From Xestospongia muta (lineage: Eukaryota; Porifera; Demospongiae; Haplosclerida; Petrosiidae), in assembly GCA_963693285.1 (NCBI GenBank), contig OY848929.1:5520501-5584500 (forward strand): DNA of 64,000 nucleotides, read 5' to 3'. Positions within the stretch are counted from its first letter, which is position 1. Every line of letters starts with the position of its first letter. Position numbers and translations under genes: made by a program. Below the pieces are notes generated by a model that was not told the origin of the DNA, ran no database searches, and saw nothing but the letters and a program-made list of their open reading frames with translations. Positions 34,509 to 47,253 of this stretch are shown here, one piece after another.

Positions 34509-36328
34509 ATGGCTGACAAGCCACCAAAAGTAGTCGATTGTCTTGTATGGACTGTGGCCATCATCTCGTTCATTGTAACTGTTCTGCTCCTACTTTCCAT
34601 TGTAGGTCTTGGTAAGTGATCATAATATAACATAGTTCCGTCCTCAGTCAGTAGTTTGGGGGGCGAGACTACAAATATATCACACTCTATTTTCTTTCAT
34701 AACAGCTGCAGTCGGAATAATCTATGCTCAAGTCGATGACGATCGTTATATTCAAGCTGTTGACAACTCAGATGATAACTTTAATATCTTGTGGTTATAT
34801 TACATGGCTGGATCTTCATGTGCTGTTATTCCCTACTCTATTGTTGGTACACTAGCTATATTGATGTTAATAGTTGTTATAAGACGTTCCAAAGAGCACA
34901 GTCATAGAAAAGAGTCAGTTACTAATATTACTGGTGATGTATTATTTTTCATGATGTTATTTTTTAGACCTCAGCCTGAACATCCACACAGTTTTTTGTT
35001 TTTTTTCTTTCATTTTTGTAATGAAAAACGTGCAGTAGCAACTGATGGAGATGAACCTGATATGGAATTAACAGATTTCAACCAAACAGAGGTCCATGAG
35101 GGTGATATAGAAGGAAGAATTGACAGGATACATGGTATTCGGCAAATCCATTTCACTGGAGCACAGTTAGCTCCCATTACATTTGCAGCAGTTGTTAGTG
35201 TGTTTATGTCACTCCTCTTATCATCACTTTCTTTACTTTGCAGTAAGTTTATAATATTTATATATTATAAGTACTTATATAGAGTATGATATGGACTATG
35301 TAAATTAGACACCTCATGTTTATCATTCTTTAGTTCTCTGGGGTATAGCCATTGCTTATGATAATGCTCGTCGAGTTGATAAGGACGTGTGGCCCTATAT
35401 TGTAGTAGAAGTTATTGTTGGTTTAGTGATGCCTATCTTGTTGGTTATTGCAGTTATTATCTTCTCTGTGTTCTTGGAATATATTACTAAAGGTAGTATT
35501 AAACCTCGAGTTATTATATCTAGACTACTACCAGTTGTTAAGATTGCTCGAGGAGAAAAATATGATTATTGGGTCATTTTAGATCGTTTCTATTTTCAGT
35601 TGACTCCTCGTGATAGGAACATGCGATGTGGTAAAGCAAAATCATGTGGTAATATGTGCAGTACTACACTAGCAACTTGGATCATCACAATAATTGTTGC
35701 ATTAGCATTCTTACTGGCTGCATCCTACTTTATGAAATCTAATATAATACAACAAACAACATTGAAATTTTGTCCACATATTAGCTATGAAGTGGACTGT
35801 TTCGACAAGTCTACATATAATTATATTGACTGTCAAAATGAAGAGGTTGCTAATATGAATTTTACATTGATTCATTGTTTTAGGTTCTTGAGATTTGGAC
35901 GTGATAGTGATATCCTTGGTGGACTAGCTCGTGCTTTCATATTTTATTTGGCTACACTGGCTTTTTTTATAATAACTTTCTATGCTGTTAATATTCTCTT
36001 CAAATGTAAACGCACTCGTCTCTGGGGTATTGGATACGTTATCCTTGGTATTCTTCTATTTTGTGGACGACTGACTGTTATGTTAACAGAAGGGTCAGCT
36101 GTTGTGCGTTTGGAAATTGTTGAAATCTTTCAGTTTTATATGGTAGCCATTTTTATATTTCTAATTGGTATTCTTCTCTTGATCAGTAAGTGGCGGGAAT
36201 ATCTTCCACCTCCTAGTAAAGAACCACCACCAGATGCTTTGGTATCTGTTGGTATTTCTGGCAACAAGGAAGCCGAAAATAAAGTGAAAAAAGAACTTCG
36301 TGAGCAGCAGCAACAATACATCACATAA
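34509..36328 (+). CDS. Array gene C: unrecognised multi-pass membrane protein, intact frame
   Basis: Best-formed member of the array. ATG 34509 gives MADKPPKVVDCLVWTVAIIS. Intron 34614-34705; exon 2 encodes IIYAQVDDDRYIQAVDN, the second membrane segment, and a single open cytosolic unit (KESVTNITGDVLFFMMLFF, RPQPEHPHS), then EVHEGDIEGRIDRIHGIRQI and the next membrane segment. Intron about 35242-35333; last exon to TAA 36326-36328. The last exon has several hydrophobic segments, a loop with CPHISYEVDCFDKSTYNYID, FRFLRFGRDSDILGG, and a C-tail with PPPSKEPPPDALVS. Total about 530 residues. Cysteines in the loop and the LRFGRDSD motif are conserved in all three copies. No family was recognised; surface receptor or transporter roles are speculation. 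Confidence 0.75.
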
Positions 36329-36797
36329 ATATTCATCACTAAGTAACTGTAACCATATGTATTTAAGTAACCATATGTTACTTAAATATGAAAAACTTGA
36401 ACAACAGCAACAATGCATCACTTATATATTAAAAACAAGTTAAAAGGATAATTTTTCTAATAGTTGTTTTATTTTACCTTTTACAATAATAATGTGAAAA
36501 TTGTCACATGACACAAATTGAACAAACAATACATTAAATGGGATCACCAGTTACCATGGCAATGTACAATTATAAATATAACTAGAAACAGATCAAGTTT
36601 CCAAACTAGAGACCACACCCACTTATTTAGCCCTACAGAGAAAGAAAAGCATATGCAATGTTACATCATTTCACTATGTCTCTAAAAATAGAAAGAAGTG
36701 ATACTATATATAGTAACAACATTGTTACTTGGGATAATTTATTAACTGACAACTGTACAGATAGTCCAAGCCTTTAAGCCCCGCCCATTGTAATTAG
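36329..36797. other. Array gene C / KPNB1 convergent 3' region
   Basis: Includes a short local duplication of gene C's tail region (AGTAACCATATG-T words at 36342-36380 and ACTTGAACAACAGCAACAA near 36394). It then matches the gene B 3' flank almost exactly. No gene is seen. Confidence 0.65.
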
Positions 36798-39700
36798 CTA
36801 GCGTACACACTTGGATCCAGTAGTTTCTCCTTGAAGTTGTTTTATAGTTCTCATTGCCCAAGTAGAAAGAGTTTTAGCACGTTTGTTACGAGACTGTCTC
36901 CCTTCCGCTAGTAATTTATTGATAGCTGGTTTTTGGTTTATCGTAGGTATTATTTGTAGACCAAAACAAGAGAGAAGATCACTATGGTAACAATAAATAT
37001 ATCAATTACGATACAACTTGTTTACCCTAATAAACCAGCTGCACAGGCTATGTTGCTATCTGACTTGTCTTGTTCATTACCAATAGTCTCAATAAATGTT
37101 AACATCCAAGGTAAATGTGGAGTAACCAACTGAACTTCAGCTATAAATTACAGCAACATTAAGACATTATATAATAAATAAACTTGCCATTTATTTCTCC
37201 TTCTTTATCTCCTTTCAATCCTTGTATTATACCAGTATAACCTTCTAAACAACCTTCTCTTAATTCATTTACATAATCCACCATATCATAATCAAACTAG
37301 ATAGAGACCAGTACCCCTGTCAATCAATTAATTAATTAATTAATATACTTACATTTTCTATAGGCATACGAGATGCTTGTTCCAATATAGTCAATACTGG
37401 ACTAGCATATTTCTTGAATTGTACACCAATAGCCAGAGCTATGTCACCAATAGTTGATAAAATAGGAGGTTTAATAGAACGATGAACTAATGGATTCTAA
37501 TAATATCAACTTAATAAACTAGTGGGTGTGGTCAGAGATACTCACTGATAAATTATCTACCATAATCTGCATGATGTCATCACAATACGGCATCAATTGA
37601 GTTGCTATTCCACGACATAAATCACCCACTAACCCAATGGCTGCCTCACAAACCTACATATGATCCTTAATATAGCATAATATTCTCTATAGGCTATATT
37701 ACCTGTACATCAATATAATTCTTTAATGCTATCTTGAGATATGGATGTAATGCTTCCATGTACTTTATAAAACCACTGCCAAGAGCTGTGAGTGGGTGTG
37801 GCAGTAGGTGTGGTCTATTGTTAATCTACTTACACTCTACAAGTACTCCAATAGTCAAAATGGCATCTTCTTGAACTCCACCCACTTGTCCAGTGGAGGT
37901 CGATAACATCATCAGTAAAGTCTGCATAACAGTATCTGAAATTTGTAACACATCAGGTTGGGTCATCTTGCGTAACAGGCTCTATAAACAGGTTTATCAA
38001 GAAGTAAATAAATGAGATATATACTAATAATCTAAGTTACCTGCATTGTAGCACATAGGAGAGACTCTAGATCTGATATGTGTTGTCTATTAGGACCTTG
38101 AAGATCAGACTAAAATGGACATAAGATATATTTGTGTACTATACCATCACCGCCCACCTCATTAATTTGAACTATTTTTTGTAATGTTCCCATTATATGA
38201 AGGGTTGTTTTTTGGACTACAACATAGCAATCCTAATAAAGGTCATAATTAAAGGGGCACAAATAGAATATCCCCTACTTTAGCACTATATTTGATGAGA
38301 TCCATTAGTGCTTCATAAGCTGCTGTTCTCAAGTTATTATTAGCAGCATCAGGTCTGGAGAGAAAAAAAAATTATTTAGTTTCAATTTTATTATCTTCAC
38401 CTCTCAGTGGTTGCTATAATTTTAGTGATAATTTGTTCAAATGAACTAGATAAAACATAAGTATCAGCATCCTCATCAGTACTACTGCTAACAGCATGAT
38501 CATAAGCTGCTTCAGCTAAAGAAGAAAAGGCCTAAACAAAAACAAAGTGCTACAATTATCAGACAATACTATATTTACCCAACAAACATTAGTAGCAACA
38601 CGAGGCTCCCTATCTAAACCACTAGCTAATGCTTGTAGCAAATGAGTTAGGACATCAGTACGTAATACAGCTGTTGGTACTTGCTCACATATCCTGCCAA
38701 CAGTCCATGCTGCAGAATCCTTCACTTGAATACTCTCATCAGACTTCATCAACTCTATTAATTGGAGAATGACCTAAAAAAATATAACAGAAGTGACGTG
38801 GGGACATCCTTTTACCTCTACAACATGCTGTGCTAATTGATCAGGGTCAGGTCCCTCCATTATACATCCTAATGCCATTATAGCAGCATCTCTAAGTCGC
38901 CAGTCAGCATTACAGAGATGTTCTTTAACAAAAGGTACAACGTGTGGTACTATAGCATCTTCTGTACAAGCAGCCATTAATGTAAGACACACACCAGCTG
39001 CTTTACAAGGATTCCAATCATCTTCATCATCATAGTCCTCCTGCAAATATAATAAGGGGGTGTGGTCTCAATACATACTCAAGATTACCTGCTTTGCTAA
39101 TGTTAAAAGAAGAATAGGTACTAAAAATTGGAGTGCACCACGTACATAATGAAAACTCGTTTGATTAGGTGGGCGTCCAAGTTCTGCTGCCTAAGAGGTG
39201 GGGTCAATAATCATGAATAATTATCATCACAAACCTCCATAGCTTCAATAGCTAGATCTTGTTCTTCATCACAAACTGTTGACCAAAATTCAATAGCTTG
39301 TAATGCTACTCCATCAACTGGACTTTTCATAGCTTCTAGAGTTATCTAAAAGGGTACGTCCCTGACATTAACCCACTAAATATCTTTGACTTACAGCAAA
39401 CAAAGCAGGTCCCATATAAGCTTCCATATATTGGTAATACAGACTCATGATCTTTACCAAGTTCTGTAATGCTGCAATGACAACCTATGTTATATAAAGT
39501 AATAGTATGTTGCCATGGAAACATATAGAGTACCTCTTCATTTGGACATTGAGTAGCTTCACATACTACTTGCATTATAAAGTGTCTTTCAGACTAAAAA
39601 TAATAAATTTAGAATATAAACTACTAAATATACTTCTTTCTCAAAATTTGATTTAGTGAATTCAAGCGAATTGAAAAGTGCTTTAGTTGCCGCTAATCTC

Positions 39701-40556
39701 ACTGCCATACTGCACAAATAAACTACATCAAACTCCACCCATTATTAAACCATTTAATTACCTGGGCTCCTCTTTTCTCATTCCTTGTACAATAGCAGTG
39801 AGTATCTCATTAGACATATTAATAAGTAGGGTCGGAGCCTATTAGTAACAGATAAGATGAGGTAACAAGAAATATTAACTTACAATCTCTTCACAAATGT
39901 AGCCAATTGAATCAAGTGAAGCCACTTTGAGCGCCTCTGGGTTTTGTGGTGAAGTTACATTAAGAGCTAAAGTTTGAATGAGTTCTGGCCATTGGTTAGT
40001 AGGGAATTCAGCACTAGCAATATAAGCTATACACTGTATGATGGAATATGATGTCATTAATAACGATGTCATTATGACTCACTTGAGGAGCAGCAGATGG
40101 TTTTATTGTTTCAGTACCTAATGACTGTAGTACCTACAACAATATATAAAAAAGCTCCGCCTACATTATTAATTATCTTACTAGTGATTTTATTGTTTGA
40201 CGATCATTTGCCGAAAATGATAACCAGCGTTGCTGGTATTGACCTTTGGCTTCTGGATCTTTCGATGTCAGATAGTTTTTTAATTGTAATCCTGCGGCCA
40301 TACGTGCCACAACAGATTTTCCAACATTAGCTAGTTCAGCTGCAAGGACTTTTAGGAACCCACACTAAAAAACATATTAACATGATCATTATATACTCTC
40401 TCTCTCTCTCTCTCACTAAGTCTTGTGCTGCTGCATGTTCTAGTAATTTCTCAGCTTGTTGTATTTCAGCTGTGTCTGTACAACAGTGAGTAAAGTTTAA
40501 ATGTAGAGGGTCTTACTGGAAGAGTTGGTAGCCTCAAGGACAGCAGTCAGATCCAT
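36798..40556 (-). CDS. KPNB1: Importin subunit beta-1
   Basis: Nuclear import receptor built of HEAT repeats. ATG 40556 gives [14 protein letters not shown], as in vertebrate importin-beta families (short acidic start). Seen in order: [94 protein letters not shown]. The acidic-loop region [20 protein letters not shown] (HEAT 8 acidic loop) is followed by [20 protein letters not shown] and [17 protein letters not shown]. The C-terminus is [20 protein letters not shown] followed by a short unconserved tail, TAG 36798-36800. About 20 short introns. The 3' end was copied into the array duplication upstream. Identity is firm. Confidence 0.96.
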
Positions 40557-40845
40557 TTTTAAAGTTTTTTCCCTCTAGTAAAATAACTGCGCTGCTAATG
40601 ACGACAATTAACTTGGTATTTATTACTATAACGATTAGTAATTCACTACAAGAGGCACTTTAGTTATCTCCCTATCATCCCTTCACTCAGGGGGCGCCAA
40701 CCGGTGGGCATGTGTGTTAGAAAGTCCACGCATGCGCAAATTAACAATAATTGATATTATTAATAATAACAATAATTATTATTAATATAAATCGATTATA
40801 AAACCTTTTTAATCATAATATTAATTTATGTTAGTGGAGGTCATG
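40557..40845. promoter_or_regulatory. KPNB1 promoter with NRF1-like palindrome
   Basis: CGCATGCGCA at 40729-40738 is a good NRF1-type site. It lies about 175 bp upstream of the KPNB1 start codon. The rest up to the next gene's stop is AT-rich (AAT/ATT runs at 40741-40800). Confidence 0.55.
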
Positions 40846-41912
40846 TCAGAGTGACTTCAGTTCATTCTCATTATTAGAGCTCTCATTTGTCCAAACACTT
40901 GTAGCTATTTCATCTCTTAATTTACTGGTAGATTTCACTGACATTCCCAATGGAGGTATTCCGCTATTACATAATTTTTCAGGTGGTATAATACGGCTCT
41001 CATTAATTGATGACACAGCAATATCATTACCATAAATGGTATCCATTGTGTGGTTTTTACTGCAATATTATAATAGATGAATATATAATAGTAAGATATT
41101 ATTAATTACCTAACGTGATATATTTGCCTTCTACGCCATTCTCTTATACACAAGAGAGTAAAAATAAGTACTAAAATGAGACAAAGTACGGTTACTATAG
41201 AGATAACAGTGATCACGGCTACTAGATGAGTTTGAGAATCTGCACAAATAACTACTTTATTAGTGATCTCTATATCACTAATATTACAATACTGAACGAC
41301 CAATTCACTTGATGGTGTTGGTTTAGAGCAAGTTCTACTGCGGACAGCAACAGTATTGGGACATATCATTGATGACCAGCTACTCCAACTGCTCCACGAT
41401 TGGATTGCTATATTGGTGAGATAATCCCTATAGTAGGCATTTGCTCAAAGAAGACTTACTTCCAGCACATTGTTCCTGTTCTTCTCTTTTTCCTTCTTCA
41501 CACTGTTCACAAGTAATGTTACTGCTATCTTCTTTAACTAGAACACAAGTCCTTGACCTCGTTCTATTTCTCTCAGAACATGGGTGGAGCTGACCTGTCC
41601 ATGCACTCCAGCCAGACCACTGCCAAAGGGAGACTACGAGAATTAGAGAGGAGGAGGTAGTACACTTACCAGATTCAGTGTGTTGTGTTTCATTGATAAA
41701 AGTACAAGTATCATTGCATTGTAATCCATGTCTATAACGAGATGCACCCCATCCTACTGCAGTGGATTGGCACATCCACTGTGACCAATTAGTCCATGTT
41801 ATATCTAAGTATCATGAAATGAAATGTAGAAGACTTAAATTTACTTACTCTGTCCTGAAATAGCTGTCAACAAACAGATCAGAATACCCAAACAGTAGAG
41901 AAACCAGCCCAT
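40846..41912 (-). CDS. Thrombospondin type-1 repeat single-pass membrane protein
   Basis: ATG 41912 gives a signal peptide (MGWFLYCLGILICLLTAISG). The ectodomain has three TSP1-like modules: TNWSQWMCQ...YRHGLQCNDTC; WSGWSAWTGQLHPCSERNRT with RSRTCV and CEQCEEGKREEQEQC; and WSSWSSWSSMICPNTVAVRS with RTC. The WSxW and RSRTC motifs are typical C-mannosylation and disulphide sites. A single transmembrane helix follows (LVAVITVISIVTVLCLILVL, about 41130-41215) with a stop-transfer REWRRR, then a cytosolic tail of about 80 residues ending ENELKSL* (TGA 40846-40848). No catalytic domain. Adhesion or receptor role is inferred from architecture; I do not match it to a named orthologue. It is divergent from GALNS (82 bp). 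Confidence 0.85.
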
Positions 41913-41994
41913 TATTTTAGCACTCCAACATTATTCATAGTCATTGGTGGTCAATGTTTTATTAACAAGTGCATATTATGAACTTTCTCTCAAA
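41913..41994. promoter_or_regulatory. Divergent TSR protein / GALNS promoter
   Basis: 82 bp between start codons, AT-rich, with no clear motif. Confidence 0.45.
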
Positions 41995-44037
41995 ATGAAG
42001 CTCTGGCAGTTTCTAGTGACTACAGCATGTCTTCTTCTCACAGTACAAGCTAAACCCAACATCATCTTTATGTTGATGGATGATGTTAGTTAGATTCTAA
42101 CATGATATATCATTCTCTCTTTCACACAGATGGGCTGGGGAGATCTTGGAGTGTATGGCAATCCTTCTAAAGAAACACCTAACTTAGACCAAATGGCATC
42201 AGAAGGCTTGCTCTTACCTGATTTTTATGCAGCTAATCCACTATGCTCGCCATGTAAGTTAATAGTGTGTCTTTTTATACTATCTCCTTGTAGCTCGAGC
42301 AGCCATGTTAACAGGACGTCTTCCGATTAGAAATGGCTTCTATACAACTAATGGTCATGCTCGCAATGGTAACTATATAATATAGTCTGGATTAATGTGA
42401 TTCTTAATAGCTTATACACCACAGAATATAGTGGGAGGTATACCAGACTCTGAGATCCTTTATCCTAAACTTTTACAAGAGAAAGGATATGCTACTATGC
42501 TCGTTGGAAAATGGTCTAGTTATTATTTTTGTGTTAATTATTTTGTTCTCTGTACAGGCATTTAGGTCATCAACCTCAATATCATCCTCTAAAACACGGA
42601 TTCGATGAATTTTTTGGTGCTCCAAACTGTCACTTTGGTCCTTTCGATGGCAAAGAGGCTCCCAATATACCAGTATATCGTAATGATAAAATGGTTGGAA
42701 GGTAGATAAAACTGATTCATGCGTGCATATCATTTATATCCATCACTAGATACTATGAACAATTTCAAATCTATAAGAAAATTGGAGAATCTAACCTCAC
42801 ACAAATGTACATTGAAGAAGGAGTGAATTTTATTAAAAAAAATGTTAAGTCTCAAAAACCATTCTTTCTTTATTGGACACCTGATGCTATCCATACACCA
42901 GTATATGCTTCAAAGGACTTCTTGGGAACTAGTGAAAGAGGATTGTCAGTATTATATATATATGTATCATGTTTATTACTAATACTATTGTTAGATATGG
43001 AGATGCTGTTCGTGAATTAGACTATGGTGTTGGACAGATTTTATCAACTTTGAAGTCTCTTGAAGTGGATAATGATACATTAGTTATTTTCTCTTCTGAT
43101 AATGGAGGGGCTACATATGCTAAAGAACTAGGTATAGGATTATAATGATGTATTCCAATTATATCAATAATGTAGGAGGAACAAATGAACCATTTTTATG
43201 TGGCAAAGAAACAACATTTGAAGGTGGTATGAGAGAACCAACAATAGCTTGGTGGCCAGGAACTATTAAGCCAGGCCAAGTATGAAGAATTATATCCCTA
43301 TTAGTTATTGCTTTTTAGATTAGTCATCAACTTGGATCATTGATGGACTGGTATAGCACCGCATTAGACTTAGCAGGTGCTGATCCTCCAACTGATCGTA
43401 TCATTGATGGTATTAGTCTTGTGCCTCTATTGAAAATGGGTAAAGAAGTTAATCGTACAATATTCTATTACCGTGGGAATGAGATGATGGCCGTACGATA
43501 TGGTCCATATAAAGCACATTATTGGACGTGGTCTAATTCTCTTGAAGAATATAATCAAGTAACTTACATGACAGCTATTATAACATCAACTCATCAAGTG
43601 ACATTTTTTCCAGGGTACAGATTTTTGTCCTGGAGAAAACATAGTTAATATCACAACTCATGATCAAATGAATTATACAAGTGAGCCAAAACTGTTTCAT
43701 CTTGGACGTGATCCAGGAGAAAAATATCCTATTAGGTATATTATATCAATGATGTCATAATGTTGTAATGATCTTTTTATAGTCCTCAAACTGCAGAGTA
43801 CCAAAATGCTATGAAACTTATATCTCTGTTAGTCAATGAACATTTGACTAAACTTGTACCAGGAGATCCTCAACTTAACTATTGTGATCCTGCAGTTATG
43901 GTATTATCTCATATTATTCTTAATAGTATAATGTTCCTTTCCTTTTACAGAATTGGGCTCCACCTGGTTGTGAAGATTTAAATGATTGTCTAAAAGCTCC
44001 TGCCTCAAAGAAGACCCTGTGTACATGGCCACATTAA
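41995..44037 (+). CDS. GALNS: N-acetylgalactosamine-6-sulfatase
   Basis: Lysosomal sulfatase acting on keratan and chondroitin sulfate. ATG 41995 gives a signal peptide ([19 protein letters not shown]) then [19 protein letters not shown]. The metal-binding DD pair is present. The catalytic motif CSPSR (Cys becomes formylglycine) is intact but split by an intron: CSP, one base, then SRAAMLTGR at about 42250-42310. Also seen: [100 protein letters not shown] and [16 protein letters not shown], to CTWPH* (TAA 44035-44037). The long run of conserved blocks is GALNS rather than ARSA. All key residues are visible, so the enzyme is likely active. Confidence 0.95.
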
Positions 44038-44125
44038 ACTAGAATTTGTTGTTTCTTGCTGCTTTTGATATTTAGAGTTTATCTGTAAATTATCTGAAAA
44101 TTATGCCAACTCGTATTGCCTAGTA

Positions 44126-44198
44126 GACCCTGTGGCCTAATGGATAAGGCATCAGCCTCCGGAGCTGGGGATTGTGGGTTCGAGTCCCATCAGGGTCG
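44126..44198 (+). tRNA. tRNA-Arg (anticodon CCG)
   Basis: 73-nt cloverleaf. Acceptor GACCCTG pairs with CAGGGTC, discriminator G. D arm GCCT...AGGC, anticodon stem TCAGC/GCTGG, loop CTCCGGA with anticodon CCG (reads CGG). T arm has GGTTCGAGTCC. B-box GGTTCGAGTCC and A-box TGGCCTAATGG are canonical. No intron and no encoded CCA. Confidence 0.96.
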
Positions 44199-44204
44199 TG
44201 CTCC

Positions 44205-44212
44205 TTTTTTTT
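44205..44212 (+). terminator. Pol III terminator of tRNA-Arg
   Basis: A run of eight T residues begins 7 nt after the tRNA 3' end, typical of RNA polymerase III termination. Confidence 0.85.
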
Positions 44213-44268
44213 GAATTTTTGATTAAGGAAAAAAATTATACAAATCATAAAAACAAAAACATGGACGT

Positions 44269-47222
44269 TTAGTAAGGTACACGTGTATGTTCATACTCTG
44301 CAAAGTCACCATCTTCATCAAATTCTTCCGGAAAATCTTCCTCGCTATCCAGCTGGTAAGAATAAATAAAAGAGGTTCATAAACTACATTAACTTACAGC
44401 CTCAATTTCCACATGTGAAAAAATGTACTTTCCAAGAAAAAACCTCAGTGGAATTAATAGAACAATAGCTAATGGATAAAAAATACCAGCAGGTGATTGT
44501 TTTATACCTAATAGTATACCAACAGAAACCACTTGAATAATTGTAAAGAGATTCATTTTCCACGTTCGAACCTAACAAGTAACAATACTATTAATGACAC
44601 CAGAGATCTTGTTACCTTTCTGACATAATGGATATCTGGATGATGTTTGGGAGGCATAAATAACAACTTGAGTCTCTTAGGTAACTGTATTCCACTAAAT
44701 GAACCATAAGCCAGATACAAAAAGACACCAAGAAGAACAGAAAAAGGGATTTCTCGCAGTAGGGGATAAGCAAATGGTGACATTACTATTATTATTACAA
44801 AGTTATAATCATTTTAATGAATTAGTAACTCACGTATAAATATATGCACGGCAATATTTGTAACCCTTTGTTCATATACTCCTTCTAACTGTGGCTTCTC
44901 TCCAGGAGCTGTTTTTCGACTAAAATAACTGAGAGATTGTATATGTTGAATAGATCGCACTGGAGCAGCACAATGCCAAGGAAGACCTAAGATCCCACAG
45001 AGACCAGCTAATACAGAGATAATACAAAAATCAAAATGGTAGCCAGCAGATCCTTTCTTTAATTTGTGCTCTGGTTTGTTAATAAGTATTACTGTTAACT
45101 GATGTTCTACAGCAATAAGTATACCTAACTAAAAGACATTGATATATCGTCATTCAGTCTTTAGTAATAGACTTACCAACATAGCAGGTATTATTGCTCC
45201 AATAATATGATATACTTCAAGGCCTTTTACAGGGTTAATGACCCAGCCACGAGCAGAAGGATCACTAGGTTTCCATCCATCAGGAACCACCAAAATTTCA
45301 ACAGAAATAACATTACGTAACAAATATGCTACAAGGACCATTGTACTAATAGCTGTGAGCATACCAAAATCACTCACTAAGCGACGCCCCTAAAATTAAA
45401 AGTAATGATAGAATAGAATTAATTACACTGTATTACTTGTTTTCCTAAGAATCTACTTTGTCTAAATTTCCTCAAAGCTAGAGCAATAAAGAAAGTTCCA
45501 AAGCAGAGAAATAAAGACCACAATGCAGTATTATGCTGATTACATACAATAAATTCACGTGGTAGAATAGGTACCACTGAGTTATTGTCTATTATCCCTG
45601 ATCCTATGTTAAGAGTTTCATTTACTGCAGTACAATTGCAAGTATTAGTACAATGTGCATAAACACCACAGGGCCAGTCAATACCACAAAGTGGATTACG
45701 TCTAAATATCTATTAAAAAAAGAGAGTCATTATTCTGATAATTAAAGGGTCATTCCACCTTATATAGTGTTCGACAAACTTCTACCACAAAGAACAGAGT
45801 CACTACTCCACAAAATATCTCTTCACTAAAACGCGTGAAGTATTTAACCGAAAATGATACCTCTGATACAGCAACTATCAATAAAATGATCATCACCCAC
45901 AACCCAATCCATGCCCTCCATGGTAAATATTCAATGTGTAACAAGTGTGAAAACTAGAGGAGAAATAATTTCAAACTGATAATTAGAAAAGAGCCCACCC
46001 ACCTCAATAATTACTTCTTCAAACAACAATAGTGGACCTGTAAACGCTAAGATAGTTATTGGTTGTACAGCAAATAATCCATAAATCACACCACACAAAC
46101 CAGTCCCAACTAATGTCTCAGTCTCTCCAATTAAATTATTAGTGACCTCCTCCATCAGACCCCCAAATGCAATAGCTGGTGCAATACAAGAAATAAAGAC
46201 AAAGAAAATAGCCAGAAAAGTTTGTACGTGGAGAACATCAATAAAATCTCGTGGATATCGCTTGAATAAAGCCTTTAAATCGTTTATTATACCACCACAT
46301 AGTTTACGAGAACACTTAATAGAAGTATCTTCTTTATTAGCCTCCTCAAGTTTTCTCTCTAATAGAGAGATACAGCAATGATATTAGAAAAGATCATGTA
46401 AGTTACCCTTCTTTCTTTTCTCTTCATTTCTCTTGTGCATTATAGGTAATATCAGGTCTTGATCCCAGTCTCCAGGAGGTATGACAATGCTGTCTTCGAG
46501 AAACTGGTCTATAGCATCCAAAAGTTCATCTTCAGTCAATGCTCCATATGCCATTTCATGGAAACACTGCAAATAACTCTTATGTTAAGTGCTATCTATG
46601 ACATATTATTTACTTTGTCTGTCATGAGGGTAGCCATTGCTCGACCTACTTCATGATAATCCATCTCACCACGAGGACCAAGTGTAAGATAAATAAATCT
46701 CACTGGTATTGGAACCTCTGTTAAATTTCCCAATAAATGACTTTGTTTAAGACGTACAAATACAACCAGGGGTGTGTCCAGAAAATCAACTCCACCTACT
46801 AACACTGATAGTGATTCAGCATCGTCAGGTATTTTTTCAAGAAGCTCTTGCTTTGAGTGAGAGAGTTTATGTCCTTTTTCTATTTGTCCTCCTTCATTAT
46901 GTGATGAGTCTAAAGATGAAAGACATACAATGGATTATATAGAATATAAAATACTTACTTCTTTGGAGTGCATCTTCAGATATAATAGTCACATCAGTGT
47001 GACCATCTTTATCTTCTAACTCTTTACTTACACTTATTGTCACTGAATTTAACTATAACATTGGATAACATTTATAACAAATAATTACATTATTTACTGT
47101 AGTTTCCTGCTCTTCAGGAGGTACTATGTCTTTGCTAATAGACTCTCTGTATTCTGGAGGACTTGAAATATCAATTCTCAAGTCTTCTCTATGATTCCTT
47201 GTAATGTACAATACTTTAATTC

Positions 47223-47253
<31 letters not shown>

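Larger units (their letters stand above)
33732..36824 (+). repeat. Segmental tandem duplication, copy 2 (gene C unit)
   Basis: About 3.09 kb carrying gene C. The non-coding flanks are close to identical with copy 1 (roughly ten differences in some 700 bp upstream, by eye). The last coding exon is clearly more diverged. It ends inside the intact KPNB1 gene. Confidence 0.85.

Noticed and set aside
36136..36421. Minus-strand open frames at the end of array gene C
   Set aside because: They are antisense to a conserved coding exon, with low-complexity translations.
40396..40414. CT-repeat in a KPNB1 intron
   Set aside because: It is a simple microsatellite and overlaps the polypyrimidine region of an intron.
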